Made by a program: the position numbers and the translations under genes. Source: Gracilaria caudata (Eukaryota > Rhodophyta > Florideophyceae > Gracilariales > Gracilariaceae). Taken from it: DNA of 18,304 bases. The stretch lies in NCBI GenBank assembly GCA_030374735.1, contig JASCIV010000497.1, positions 1-18,304 of the forward strand, read 5' to 3'. Positions 1 through 8,915 of the stretch are shown one piece after another; position 1 is the stretch's first letter; each line of letters opens with the position of its first letter. A model generated the notes under the pieces. That model saw only the letters and a program-made list of their open reading frames with translations. It was not told the origin of the DNA and did not search any database.

Positions 1-590
1 AAGGAAATTTGAACCTCCATTTTTGATTAATTTCACCGGTTTCCCGGTCATTCTCAATACTCCTTTTTTGACCACCAAACTAGCGTTCCGAAAACACAGA
101 CGCAGAAGACGAGATATACTCTGGGCACTATCTTGCACCACTCTGGAAATACCGTCGTCCCTCCTCAGTTCGTCGCACTGAACAATTGATCTGGAAGAAA
201 GCAGTTGTTTTGCAAGGTGACCTGGATGTTTGTTTATTGCTCTATATCCTTTCTGTGTTACCTTGTGTTGTGTTTTGTTTGTATCTGTTGAGCCCTTTCT
301 AGTGCCGCCGTAGTCAACAAGAGGGTCTAAGACGTGTCGCATAATTCGATGAACTTTTGTGTTTACCGAGCACTTCAAAAGCGAGACGACGTTCTTTCCA
401 ACCTCGAAACTCAGCTCCGCGACGTCTCGAATATCTTTTATTGCTCTTTTCGTGGATTATAGAGACATGTTGATTCCCATCAGCTTGCATTGAAAAAGAT
501 CGGCTTTTAGCAAGACTTGGGCAAATTTGTCGCGTTCAGGGTTCACTCTTCTAGAGATGCCCATAACGGAACTCTAGAGAAAACGGAGAA
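1..590 (-). pseudogene. Transposase C-terminal block, open to the left edge
   Basis: The minus-strand frame whose last codon here covers 1-3 has no stop from 456 down to 1, giving about 152 codons; it is interrupted by TAA at 457-459 and is readable in the same frame back to about 540. It contains ELSFEVGKNVVSLLKC, then RHVLDPLVDYGGTRKGSTD, then HKVTQKGYRAINKHPGHLAKQ. The last motif resembles the conserved C-terminal Asn/His-rich block of Plavaka-type transposases (general form GSTDxNxxxHKxxKxxYxxTNK). The continuation lies outside the window. Its order after the 957-1556 and DRLHT blocks fits one ancestral protein. Confidence 0.5.
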
Positions 591-956
591 AGTCTCTCCT
601 CATTCTCCAAGCAATTCCAGTTTGTGTTTCGTTTGCAGTCTTTCTGAAAGCTGTGATTCTACGAATTGAAGCACTGCGTGGAACATCCTGAATTCTTGCG
701 TTTGCAATCGAAACAATCTTCGTCTTCGAATACCGTAGTACTGTGGTCTGCTCTCGAGCACCTTGTAGGCGTCATCAGTGAGCATTCTGACAACGCCATG
801 ATCCCAGTATGGAGCCTATCAAAGGAAACCGAGCTATACAATCGAAACGGAAACGTTCCGGCTCCTGCAGAAGCGGCGAGTACTCGTGGGGGACTTTGAA
901 GCACTGACGCCTTCAAGGTATGTCTCGGTTTCTTTCAATTCAGGTCGATTAGATAC

Positions 957-1556
957 TCATCTACTTTCCATTGAGGATCGATTTCTGTTTAAGCGGTGCC
1001 TTGTGATAATTAGCTGCCTTCGTACAGTATCAAAGACATCTCTGCGCATGACCGATCGTCTTGCAAGCTGTATTTTCCGGATTCGTTTAGACATTCGAGA
1101 AACAGGTAACTCGATTCTTCTTTCGGAATTGAATATACTGGGAGCTGAACGTTCTGCTTGAGGTTGAGATTGGGCTCCGTAAGTTTTGCTTCTCTCCCCA
1201 CGTGATTCACAAAACTTCGTGTCCATCCTCGGTTCCCGTGTCGGCATGAGACAATGGGTGCAGTCAAAGTAGCTGCGGTGGCCATTCAGACCGCAACATG
1301 GTCCTTCCTGGACTTGATCTGCCACCAACATACACAGTCTGGGGAATACAGTCACCCCGTCTATAACAAAGCCAAGATGGGATTTGTTTACCAGCTCTTT
1401 CATGGCAAGGAAAGCAAAACTGCGCCAAAGTGCATGCTTCTTGTGTCTGACGGCCATATCAGAGACGTAAACATTGTTCATGTCCACTATTGGAACTATT
1501 CCAACCTCATGCCATTCTTCTGAAACGACTCGAATATTAGGAAACCTAACCCTCAT
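957..1556 (-). pseudogene. Transposase central (core) block
   Basis: A 199-codon frame contains NIRVVSEEWHEVGIVPIVDM, then FVIDGVTVFPRLCMLVADQ, then SYFDCTHCLMP, then a basic tail rich in Arg. The aspartate in VADQ followed by a C-x2-C pair about 20 residues later is the arrangement I recognise from CACTA-type transposases. It follows the 1600-2600 block in the same order expected for an intact protein but in a different frame, so a frameshift lies between 1556 and 1600. After 957 the reading moves to a further frame (659-916), where the DRLHTGI motif sits. Confidence 0.5.
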
Positions 1557-1599
1557 GAGGTTGGCAGACTGTGGTCCGGATCAACTAAGGCATAAAACG

Positions 1600-2600
1600 T
1601 CACTGTATAAGTCGAGAGAGCACAACTTTACCTGGCCGCGGAAGAGATCGTTCATGCTGTTGCAATGCATCAGAATCACAAGGCGATGAGTAGATTCGAA
1701 CGCCATTCAACTTTGATTCTTTAAAGCCGATGATGTTTTGTATTCCACCTTGTTGGGTTATCAACTCTATCATGAAGGAATACACACTTCGAAACACTCC
1801 CGTTGTGTTTTCTCTGAAGCGTGATTGTATCTTGGCTGTCTTCCATCCTTCATCCTGTACCACCGCTCTCCGGGCCTTTCGCAGGTACGACGCAAACCCG
1901 TTCTCGTCTACAAAGTCAAGCATAATCTTTTTGATGTGGCTTTTTTTATCTAAATGTCCCAGATCTTCGAGCAATTGGAAGAGATCTCTACTCTCTTGGA
2001 GAGTCATGTACTTTGTCGAACAATAGTTCAACACTGCCCGAGACTCTTTTGAGAGCTCATTGATGGGAGGATTAAGGGTGCAGTTTTGAGGGTACAATGT
2101 CTCTGTCGTGTCACGGACATAGATGTAGAACTTCATGGTGTCAGCCGCAATACTCCCACCTCTGGTACTTTGAGGACGGACTTCGGACTTCGGGTACGTT
2201 TGATCCCTTTCATTTGGAAGGGGTATTTTGTCCATAATCATTTGAACGCATTCGTTACTTGCAGCACTTGCGACTGAGGCAGTTGGAGTATTTGAAGCGG
2301 AGCAGTGGTTTGGTTCATGTTGATCATCATATGCGTCAAACGAAAATAATGCCTGAGTGTCAATATTCTCTTGTGGACTCTCAACAAATGCCTCCACATA
2401 ATCCAAGTCTGCAGAACCATGACTTTGTTCGCGAGAATGTTGACATTCTTTCGCATGAATGCCTCCCACCTTTACCGTAGAACCTGCCTCAATTATTCCT
2501 CCGGATCTATGCCTTTGCTTAATATGACTTTAGTAGGAAACTTTGTCGTGAAAGACTCTCCGAAAATGTACATCTTCGCATGTGATCGTCGGTTGAGCTC
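1600..2600 (-). pseudogene. Transposase N-terminal block with degenerate zinc finger
   Basis: This is one frame apart from a TAA at 2530-2532. Upstream of that stop the frame reads ITCEDVHFRRVF, and just after it SHIKQRH. Together these look like a C2H2 zinc finger in which the second cysteine is replaced by valine. An acidic, Ser/Thr-rich stretch follows (about 2100-2470), then a charged helical part (KKIMLDFVDENGF) and a block ending SRLIQ at the stop, 1600-1602. The first codon of the longest uninterrupted run at 2469 is GTG, so it is probably not a real start. The frame is lost at 1600 and the homologous reading resumes in another frame at 1556. DNA-binding by the finger is inferred from family habit only. 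Confidence 0.5.
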
Positions 2601-2640
2601 TGTCATTGGATTCGTTCGCAAAGAATCTTTCTTGGGAACT

Positions 2641-2963
2641 TATCAATATCTATGATGATGCGCTGTGTCTTGGTGTTATATGAAGTCAGGCACAACAGTC
2701 ATCGATAAATTTCGGTCGTACCAAAATCTCTAGCGAGCCCACTTTTTTCGTTTCACTTTTAACGTGATCTTAATATCGGCTCTTGGAAATGAGCGTCAAT
2801 GTCAAAATCCGAAACGAAAGGAAAAGCTGTTTAACTGATTGGAAGGCAAGGTGAGAAAGGAACTATATCCCGTCAAGTGCGTTTACTCTACTAATGTACT
2901 ATCCGCTCCTCCACAACTTCTTGTCCGAAGTCTTTTGAACCTCAAGCATAGTGCGGCTCCATC
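2641..2963. other. Intergenic spacer and 5' flank of the coiled-coil gene
   Basis: No coding frame, RNA gene or repeat is recognisable. The last 80 bases are pyrimidine-rich (for example ctcctccacaacttcttgtc) and lead into the ATG at 2964, so this probably holds the promoter and 5' untranslated region of the plus-strand gene. There is no clear TATA box. Confidence 0.4.
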
Positions 2964-3849
2964 ATGAGTGGTCCCAGTTCAAGTGCCCCGAAGCGACGAA
3001 AAACGACTGCGCGTCTTCCCGAATCGGCGGGAGTGCACTTGTGACAACAGGCGGGATTCAGAAGAGTTCAGCAGCCAGAGCTCCAAGGAGAGACAAATCG
3101 TTTCAAAAACAATCACTGGAATGCCTGAAGGCGTTGGTGAGGTCAGAGGAGGAGCAGTTAACTGTTCTGAAGAACATGTTCAAGGTATTGGAACAAACCG
3201 CTGTCCCGGCTCTTCCTTCGGTTCAGAGAGAATTAGCTGAGTTGAAATCGCAGTCGTTATTGGGACAGGAGGAAGAGCGCAACGAGAGCGAGAAAAGCAG
3301 CAAAGATAATGCAGCAATGCACGCCGAGCTTCTTGCGAAGATTGATATGGGATTGAACATTATGAAGAGTGGAGTTTCCCAGCAAATAGAGGAGAGTGCC
3401 AGCTCTCTTAAGCAGAACGTATGCTAAAGTCTTCATTGGAGCATAGGAGAGTAATACCTACTAACTGTGCGCCTCGATTCAAAACTCGCAACGCCAATCC
3501 TTCCGTGGTTAAGGCCTGGATAAGCGCACGTCGAGAAGCAATTGCAACGGCGAAGATTCTGGTTACTCATTTGCAGTCGTATCGTGAAAACTTGCTGTCT
3601 ATGAGCGATGTGTCTGCAGTGTCAAGTGAAGATGAGAAGTCTATCAGCATTTTTGCTCTGGCCTTTTTGCGACTAAAAGTGTCCAAACAAACTCAGAAGC
3701 TGGCTGAAAATGATGGAAGTGGTATGCGAAAAAGTCACGGACCTTTATGGGCTGCAGAGGTGATGAAGGTAGACAAAGAAATGGAACTATTGGTAGACGC
3801 TGACGACAGCAATTTAGTTTCTGTGAATAGCCTATGTGTTGACGTTTGA
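2964..3849 (+). CDS. Hypothetical coiled-coil protein with nuclear-signal-like N-terminus (spliced)
   Basis: I do not recognise the family. The best start is ATG 2964 (context ccatcATGAG). It opens with MSGPSSSAPKRRKTTARLPE, which carries a basic PKRRK patch like a nuclear localisation signal. The main exon then continues in another frame (about 3062-3418), rich in Glu, Lys, Leu and Ser (ALVRSEEEQLTVLKNMFKVL, ELAELKSQSLLGQEEER), typical of coiled coils. A phase-0 intron at 3419-3513 joins it to exon 2 (3514-3849, stop TGA), also helical and acidic, ending SVNSLCVDV. The jump between the start frame and the main frame needs either a 29-nt intron (3033-3061, GT...AG) or a frameshift. No ATG exists upstream in the main frame after a stop at 2936-2938, which supports the 2964 start. 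A nuclear structural or regulatory role is inference only. Confidence 0.55.
3419..3513 (+). other. Spliceosomal intron, 95 nt, phase 0
   Basis: The donor is GTATGC directly after codon AAC. A perfect TACTAAC branch sequence lies near 3459-3465, and the first AG after it is at 3512-3513 (TTAAG). Removing these 95 bases joins the upstream frame to the downstream frame exactly between codons (AAC | GCC) and avoids the TAA at 3425-3427. GTATGY and TACTAAC are the yeast-type consensus signals, so this organism's spliceosome probably favours strong branch sequences. Confidence 0.75.
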
Positions 3850-4374
3850 GGGATTTGGAAGGAAGAGGAATCGGTTTTGGCTCGAAGATGTGGACTGAAT
3901 TGTACTGAGTAATAGCTCTAAAACTGCTTTTCTTCTTTCTGTTTGCGACAAGTTTGTAGTATGGATTAAAGTGGTCTTGAAAAATAACAGAAATTCTAAC
4001 GCTGATATGAGTAAGAGAACTTATTAAATGGTAGAATCATTCAACATAATGTTTTGTTCAGAAATGGTGCTTGGCTTGTGCGTCCCATTTGGAGCGTGTT
4101 TTACGGTCTTTGGATGCTGCAATTGGTGCCATGAAGATTACTGCTGCAGTCGTTATTTCTGTCGAGAACCGGAAAAACTCGTTTCTCCTTCCATATGAAT
4201 TGCCTTGGTGTCGAAAATTGGTAGCGTCAGGCGTTGACAGGATTGAACTGTCTGGGTTCGGAAAAAATCTTTCTTTACTCCGGTCTTGCGCAGATATATT
4301 CACCAAGATACTGCTTTTAAAGATTGAAAAGAGAGATGCATGAGTTACCAACGGGAAAGGGAAGGGAGGGTGAG
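3850..4374. other. AT-rich spacer with one unassigned open frame (4071-4343)
   Basis: 3850-4060 is AT-rich and probably contains the 3' untranslated region of the coiled-coil gene. From 4071 to 4343 the plus strand is open for 91 codons, containing MKITAAVVISVENRKNSFLL and ending at a TGA about 30 bases before the retroelement repeat. It is preceded by a splice-acceptor-like gttttgttcag (to 4061). I cannot match it to a family; it could be a 3' exon or chance, and the opposite strand is open too. Confidence 0.25.
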
Positions 4375-4590
4375 AAAGAGAGAGGCATGGGCAGCGGTGA
4401 GACGCGCCGTCGGCGGCGGGAGCCCCTCTTATTGCGGCGCTTTCTTCGCTTCTGCCAGAATTTGTCTGGCGGTTTGGCCAGGCAACAGTACAGGCACGTA
4501 CGTGTCGACTTCACGGGCCAACGCCCGCCTCGCTCCCTGTCTATTTGTGCGACCGTTTCATCCGTATAGTGCACACTACACACGACGAAA
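4375..4590 (-). repeat. LTR-like direct repeat, copy at the recombinase side
   Basis: The 216-bp copy matches 8023-8238 in the same orientation with 9 mismatches by my count (about 96%). It lies 33 nt beyond the recombinase stop codon. A minus-strand frame is open through both copies, but most differences change amino acids, so it is probably not protein coding. Confidence 0.85.
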
Positions 4591-4623
4591 CTCCCACATC
4601 TTCACCCGAAGCGTAGCGACGCC

Positions 4624-5823
4624 TCAACTCGTTGGGGTGGAAGCGGTGCCGGGTTTAGACTGGAAAGCAGGCAAACCAGAACCAGCACCGAATATCCAGA
4701 CCGACGCGGAGGAGGACATTAAGGTTCGGTCAAAGTAAGTTTGGGCCATCACAGCACTGTTGGGGCCCCAACCAAAGCGCGAAAGCCGGACCTCCAAAGG
4801 AATGCCAAGCAAGACCTGCTCCGTATGCGTGCCGATACGCAAGCTGTGAGAAGAGTACTTGCCACCGCGAGAAGGAGTTATATTTAGCGCAGACAGATAT
4901 CGTCGTAGCGCAGCAGATAGAGATTGGGGGACCCACTCGCGAGGTTCGTCAGCAAGCGCAAAAAAGCGTGAATTCGAAGACCTAATCAGGTTCCATCGAG
5001 CCCAAAGATCCAAGGGCGACGGCGAAAGGGTGGCAGTAAACCGTACAAGAGAGACTGTACTCGCCTGCTGTCCTTTGACGACATGAAGGCGACAGGTTAG
5101 TTGCAGGTCGCAAGACTCGCAAGCAGTGGCACGAAGCGAACAGACGGAGCTTTCGCGCAAACCGTTAAAACTGTAAGCAAACAAGCACATCGCCGCGTCA
5201 CGAACCGTACGAATTGAGCAAGAAGACATGCCGAGTTCCCAGATTTGCTGCATCGCAGAGGCCGGCAATCCACAACGTACAGTGGGTTGGGGATGCCTAG
5301 CCTCTTCCCAGCGTTGATAGGCGCGAAGCAGATGCGCTATGAATGGGAATGGCGGAACCTCGATTCCCAACACCGTAGATTGTCGCTGTCGGATAGCCAA
5401 GATGTACTGACGCAGTGAAGAGTGGCTTATATTTCGACGACTGGCCTCTCTTTCTTCGGTGATCCATCCAATACGAGCTGCTAAATGCGCTTCTGCAATA
5501 GGGAGAGGATCTCGATTATCTGTAGCGCAGAAGTCCAGATAAGTACGCCACTGTGTGTCGCGTGAGCGTCCTGTACGAGTGCTCCAGCCAAAATCTTTCA
5601 GAAGACGAGCAGAGCGGTCAATGGCGGTGCTGGAGGTCTGCCCGTGACGAAGCCGCGAAGCGGCAAGGACTTTTATCCTCATATGTTCATCTCCAGCAGT
5701 AATGCTCTCCAACTCGGGTTGATTGTTCTCTGAGCATCCCGGACTTCGTACGATGTGTTGGGGAGCTCTGTAACCTTCGACGCCATCCGAAGTGCCCCCC
5801 AGTACCATTCCTGCCGGGGCCAT
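4624..5823 (-). CDS. Tyrosine recombinase of the DIRS-type element
   Basis: This enzyme would integrate the circular DNA copy of the element by strand exchange through a covalent 3'-phosphotyrosine. The open frame extends from 5934, but its first codon there is TTG; the first ATG is at 5821-5823, giving 399 residues. Numbering from the 5934 codon, I see the catalytic arginine at 260 in NGLRESS, a possible lysine at 287 (VVKGQ), the H-x-x-R box at 363-366 (SHSLRIG), a tryptophan at 389 (FGWGPNS) in the His/Trp position, and the nucleophile tyrosine at 400 (AQTYFDR). The N-terminal part (about 100-220) is helical and Arg-rich, like core-binding domains. The 5' end overlaps the RNase H frame, usual for DIRS elements. 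No stop or frameshift is visible, so this may still encode an active enzyme. Confidence 0.75.
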   Translation of the reverse strand: MAPAGMVLGGTSDGVEGYRAPQHIVRSPGCSENNQPELESITAGDEHMRIKVLAASRLRHGQTSSTAIDRSARLLKDFGWSTRTGRSRDTQWRTYLDFCATDNRDPLPIAEAHLAARIGWITEEREASRRNISHSSLRQYILAIRQRQSTVLGIEVPPFPFIAHLLRAYQRWEEARHPQPTVRCGLPASAMQQIWELGMSSCSIRTVRDAAMCLFAYSFNGLRESSVCSLRATACESCDLQLTCRLHVVKGQQASTVSLVRFTATLSPSPLDLWARWNLIRSSNSRFFALADEPREWVPQSLSAALRRYLSALNITPSRGGKYSSHSLRIGTHTEQVLLGIPLEVRLSRFGWGPNSAVMAQTYFDRTLMSSSASVWIFGAGSGLPAFQSKPGTASTPTS

Positions 5824-7241
5824 TTTGGAAGGATCGACTGCACGAAACAAAGGCGTTGGTAATCTGAACGACGGCCTGTTTGTCGATATGTAAAAGAAGG
5901 TCGCGACGTCGAAGAATTTGCAACTCCCGACCAAGGTGGCTCATCAAGAGAAGGCGCACCGCTTTCAGCTCTCCGAAAGTTATAGGCTGCGCCCGGTCTC
6001 GCCAGTTCCAGATTCCCTGGGCCTGCATTTATCCAGGAGTGCCCGCGCGGAAATCGTCGAAGTTCAAGCTGCCTCCAAAGCCAACCTCCGCCGCATCTGT
6101 GTGCATCGACGCTTGAGGCGGCGGCGCGCATATTTCACGACCATCTAGATCCCTGCCTGCCATTCGCTTCCAAGCTACCAAATCTCGCATGCTCTGATGG
6201 CTGAACCTGAACCGTCCTCGCGAGTCTTGCTTGCGATTTGACGCCATATCCCAGTACAAAGACCACGTGTAAAACCGGGCCCAAGGCATAGCCAAAGAGA
6301 GCGAGACACAGACTCCACAGAAGTACGAGAGCACGCGGGGTGAAATCCAGCGCCGACCCAGCCTGGCCTGGCATAGAATGCTGGAAGCTAATGTCCGTAC
6401 TTTCTGAACCTTGTGCGGTGCGACTCGGAACCGCATGATACGGCTGTCGATCTCCACGACTAAGTGTGTCAGAACCTGTGAGCCTTTCCATACACCTTTC
6501 AAAGGGTGCCGCCTTAGACCCAACTGTTTCAGCAAAGCAGTAATCACTTTTCGGGCTCTGGCACAGTCCGCCCGATCTGCCACACTTCCCATCGGAGAGG
6601 GTGCTATGAGAAAATCGTATTCCTGCTTGGCGTATCTGCTGAACAAAGACACCCATGAACTGCGTGAACCAGAGAGGTGAACGCCCCCATCCAAAAGGGA
6701 GCGTGACGAACTGATAAAAGCGCCCAGCATAGTGAAAAATAAACCAGTCCCGCATTGACGGTGCTAGACGGAAGTGTCTGTAACCTTTCACCATATCCAT
6801 GGATATGAAATGATCGCCTTGCTGGATGTACGACGCGAGCTCTGGCAGCGATTCCATTCGTATTGTTCCCTTGTGCCAGTGCTTTGATTGTCTGCTGAGA
6901 TTGACAACAAATCGGCCTTTCCTCCCATCCGGACCATCCTGCCATACAGTGAAAGCGGAAGTTAGAACGGCCTCATCTAGCCGGGCAGCCTCGGCGTGGC
7001 TGGAACTCACTTCTCGATATTTACCATCTTGACATCCCTTCCGTAAGTCGGCCATCCCGAACTCGAGATCCGCGGGCGACTGCGGCACTGCGGGTAGCAA
7101 AACACCTTCCCCCTCTCGAAAAGGTGCAGCGTGCTCCTCTTCGATCCCGAAAGCAATTGCTCTGCAGAGATACTCCGAGCAGCCCAGACGGCGCCAACCC
7201 TCCACACGCCTTTGTGTTTCGCGCCAGAGTGGATGCCCCAT
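5687..7241 (-). pseudogene. Reverse transcriptase-RNase H of the DIRS-type element, broken
   Basis: From ATG 7241 the frame shows the reverse transcriptase blocks in order: FVVNLSRQSKHW, then HFISMDMVKGYRHFRLAP (block A, with the first catalytic Asp), then FVTLPFGWGRSPLWFTQFM (block B). Just where the YxDD box should follow, the frame fails near 6612-6617 and homologous reading resumes one frame over as FLIAPSPMG, so the catalytic Asp pair is missing. The thumb region and an RNase H domain follow (MHTDAAEVGFGG with the first Asp, TFGELKAVRLLL with the Glu, LLHIDKQAVVQI with the next Asp). A TAA at 6029-6031 interrupts RNase H in frame. The domain ends at 5687 inside the recombinase frame. The protein cannot copy RNA. 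Confidence 0.75.
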
Positions 7242-7602
7242 TGGATAGCGAACTACTGGCCATCGGCAGCGCCACCCTTGTGTCGGCCAGCTTTGTTCTT
7301 TGCTTGCTAGTCTTCATGGTGGCTACTGCCTTTATCAAATGTGTCATCATATATGAATCTAGAGTCTCCATTGAATCGACGATATTGTGTGCTGCCGGTA
7401 TATTTAGACGACGTTCCAAGCCTTGTAGGGAAAGCTCTGCTGTTACGGGGTCTTCACCAGCCAGTTTGTAGAACTCCGTACGAAGCCGTAGGACTCGAAG
7501 AGCATATTTAACCGCCAAAATTGCCCAGAAGTCATATCTTTCGGCTTCCGTCAGTCTTTTCTTCTCAATGGCTTCCTGACGGAGCTGAATACTGGCCTCT
7601 TA
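7021..7602 (-). pseudogene. Gag-like first frame of the DIRS-type element
   Basis: An open frame runs from just after a TAA (about 7603-7605) to 7021 and overlaps the start of the polymerase by about 220 nt. It is helical and charged (AIEKKRLTEAERYDFWAILA, LRVLRLRTEFYKLAGEDP, then LDSYMMTHLIKAVATMK), as expected of the nucleocapsid-like first protein of DIRS elements. I see no zinc knuckle. There is no ATG near its beginning and a stop lies just upstream, so its 5' part is probably lost or shifted. Identity rests mainly on position, not on conserved motifs. Confidence 0.45.
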
Positions 7603-7605
7603 GAA

Positions 7606-8022
7606 CGATAATCAATAACCAGTTCGGTTTATGTAATTTGCCTTGTGCATTGCCACAGGCTTCCTGCTGGATTGCTTCACCAGTGCGAGCCTAATCGGTC
7701 ATTGGCGATTTTTGAAGAACTCACCGCCAAAAGCGGAAAATGATGAACCAGGCTCATGGGGATATCGGGGTAAACCGAACTCGCGAGAAACTCGACAAAG
7801 CCGCGCAATTGCGGCATAAAATGCTATTTAAGACGAATCGATTCCAGACTTTAGGTGCGACTTGTCTTTAGCAACATCTTTTAATATGAGGATCAGTTCT
7901 TCTGCGTTTGTCATGCTTTTTCAAAAGCAGACGTCATGACGCTGATGCAGACTCAGGTCTCTTGGTCGGGTTTGTTGGACCGGATTGAAAGTGGCTACCG
8001 CCAGAATGTCTGGTGACTCTCA
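7606..8022 (-). other. Leader/5' region of the DIRS-type element
   Basis: This lies between the outer repeat and the gag-like frame. I see no open frame, RNA gene or clear motif. It probably holds the untranslated leader and decayed gag N-terminal sequence. Confidence 0.35.
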
Positions 8023-8238
8023 AAAGAGAGAGGCATGGGCAGCGGTGAGACGCACCGTCGGCGGCGGGAGCCCCTCTTATTGCGGCGCGTTCTTCGCTTC
8101 TGCCAGAATTTGTCTAGCGGTTTGGCCAGGCAACAGTACAGGCAAGTACGTGTCGACTTCAAGGGCCAACGCCCGCCTCGCTCCCTATCTATTTGTGCGA
8201 CCGTTTCATCCGTATAATGCACACGACACACGACAAAA
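8023..8238 (-). repeat. LTR-like direct repeat, upstream copy of the DIRS-type element
   Basis: This is the partner of 4375-4590, 216 bp, same orientation, starting aaagagagaggcatgggcag and ending near cacacgacaaaa. The divergence of about 4% between copies is consistent with insertion some time ago, if the two copies were identical at insertion. Confidence 0.85.
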
Positions 8239-8915
8239 ATTTTCGTTCACTGACGTTCAAAATGACGTTCAATTGTTTTCAACAAATGCAAGGGACATTG
8301 CACCAAATGTAACAGAGACGTTTTCGACGATGATTGTTTCCTTGCCTCAATTTTTCTTACGTTGGCCACGTCTTTTGCGGTCACTGGGTGTATTTTGTAC
8401 ATCGACCGTTTGTCTACGCTAATGCTTTCAGGCCCTACCACAACGCCCGGTCTCTCCACGTGAGGGCGCCAAGCACGAAATAAACACCTGTTCTCTCTCT
8501 CTCTTATTGATCCCATCCTCGCGCAATTGCGGGTCGTACGTCGGTTGTACTGGTTTGGTAGGCCCCATAAAACGCCTCGTAGGCGTACTTTAGGTCTCTG
8601 GAACGTCGGGGCGTAAGTTTGGCTGTCTCTCAGGGATCAATTGACTTTCGCTATGACGGTTATGGTCCATGTTTGATGAACTCTCCCTTGTAATGAAGTT
8701 TGCTGCGTCAAGAACCGCTGCACTGCGTGATCACAGAGCCACAGGCTGTATACTTCGAGTTTTGTGGCACGGGCACTTGCGCCTGCCCACCCGCGGTTTT
8801 GGGCTTCGATGATACAACAAGAACTTCATGGTGGAGCTACAAATATGGCGCACGAACCGTATCATCGCTTCAATAGTCCGAAATCCGTCTTCGCACCTCT
8901 CCTGCTTTGGCTGCA
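8239..8915. other. Intergenic spacer with a short TC microsatellite
   Basis: No recognised gene. It holds a repeated tgacgttcaa pair (near 8252 and 8263, a CRE-like TGACGT core) and a TC tract at about 8492-8504 next to GGCGCCAAGCACGAAATAAA. The part from about 8640 to 8915 is probably the promoter and 5' untranslated region of the following plus-strand gene. A minus-strand frame (8247-8516) is open but has no family likeness. Confidence 0.35.

Larger units (their letters stand above)
1..2640 (-). pseudogene. Decayed CACTA/Plavaka-like DNA transposase, running off the left edge
   Basis: Read on the minus strand from about 2640 to 1, consecutive blocks in different frames add up to one large transposase. 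It begins with a degenerate C2H2 zinc finger and continues through a regulatory-looking N-terminal block, a central block (VFPRLCMLVADQ, then a CTHC cysteine pair), a DRLHTGI motif near 800-830, and a C-terminal block with GSTDTNKTQHK and NKHPGH. A Cys-rich 'drawing water' block after a central core, a D-R-L-H motif, and a GSTDxNxxxHK block are what I associate with fungal and algal En/Spm-like (TNP2/Plavaka) transposases; that assignment is by eye. At least three frame changes (near 1580, 930 and 600-790) and in-frame stops at 2530-2532 and 457-459 make it inactive. No terminal inverted repeats or target duplication can be judged because the left end lies outside the window. Confidence 0.6.
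4375..8238 (-). mobile_element. DIRS-type (tyrosine recombinase) retroelement, inactivated
   Basis: On the minus strand the order is: left repeat (8238 to 8023), a leader, a gag-like frame (7602-7021), reverse transcriptase plus RNase H (7241-5687), tyrosine recombinase (5823-4624), a 33-nt gap and the right repeat (4590 to 4375). Overlapping frames and a tyrosine recombinase instead of a DDE integrase define DIRS-order elements. The two repeats are direct, 216 bp, with 9 differences that I count. That pattern is unlike the inverted ends of DIRS1 and only partly like the split direct repeats of PAT/Ngaro elements. The polymerase is broken (lost YxDD box, nonsense codon in RNase H), so the copy could move only with proteins from elsewhere. 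No target duplication is expected for this class, and I see none. Confidence 0.75.

Noticed and set aside
4064..4198. A 44-codon cysteine-rich frame (eight Cys).
   Set aside because: No signal peptide, no homologous pattern and another frame over the same bases is open longer; probably chance.
4317..8231. A minus-strand open frame conserved in both 216-bp repeats, with a CLYC motif.
   Set aside because: Most of the differences between the copies change the amino acid, so there is no sign of selection for a protein; it is the repeat itself that is conserved.
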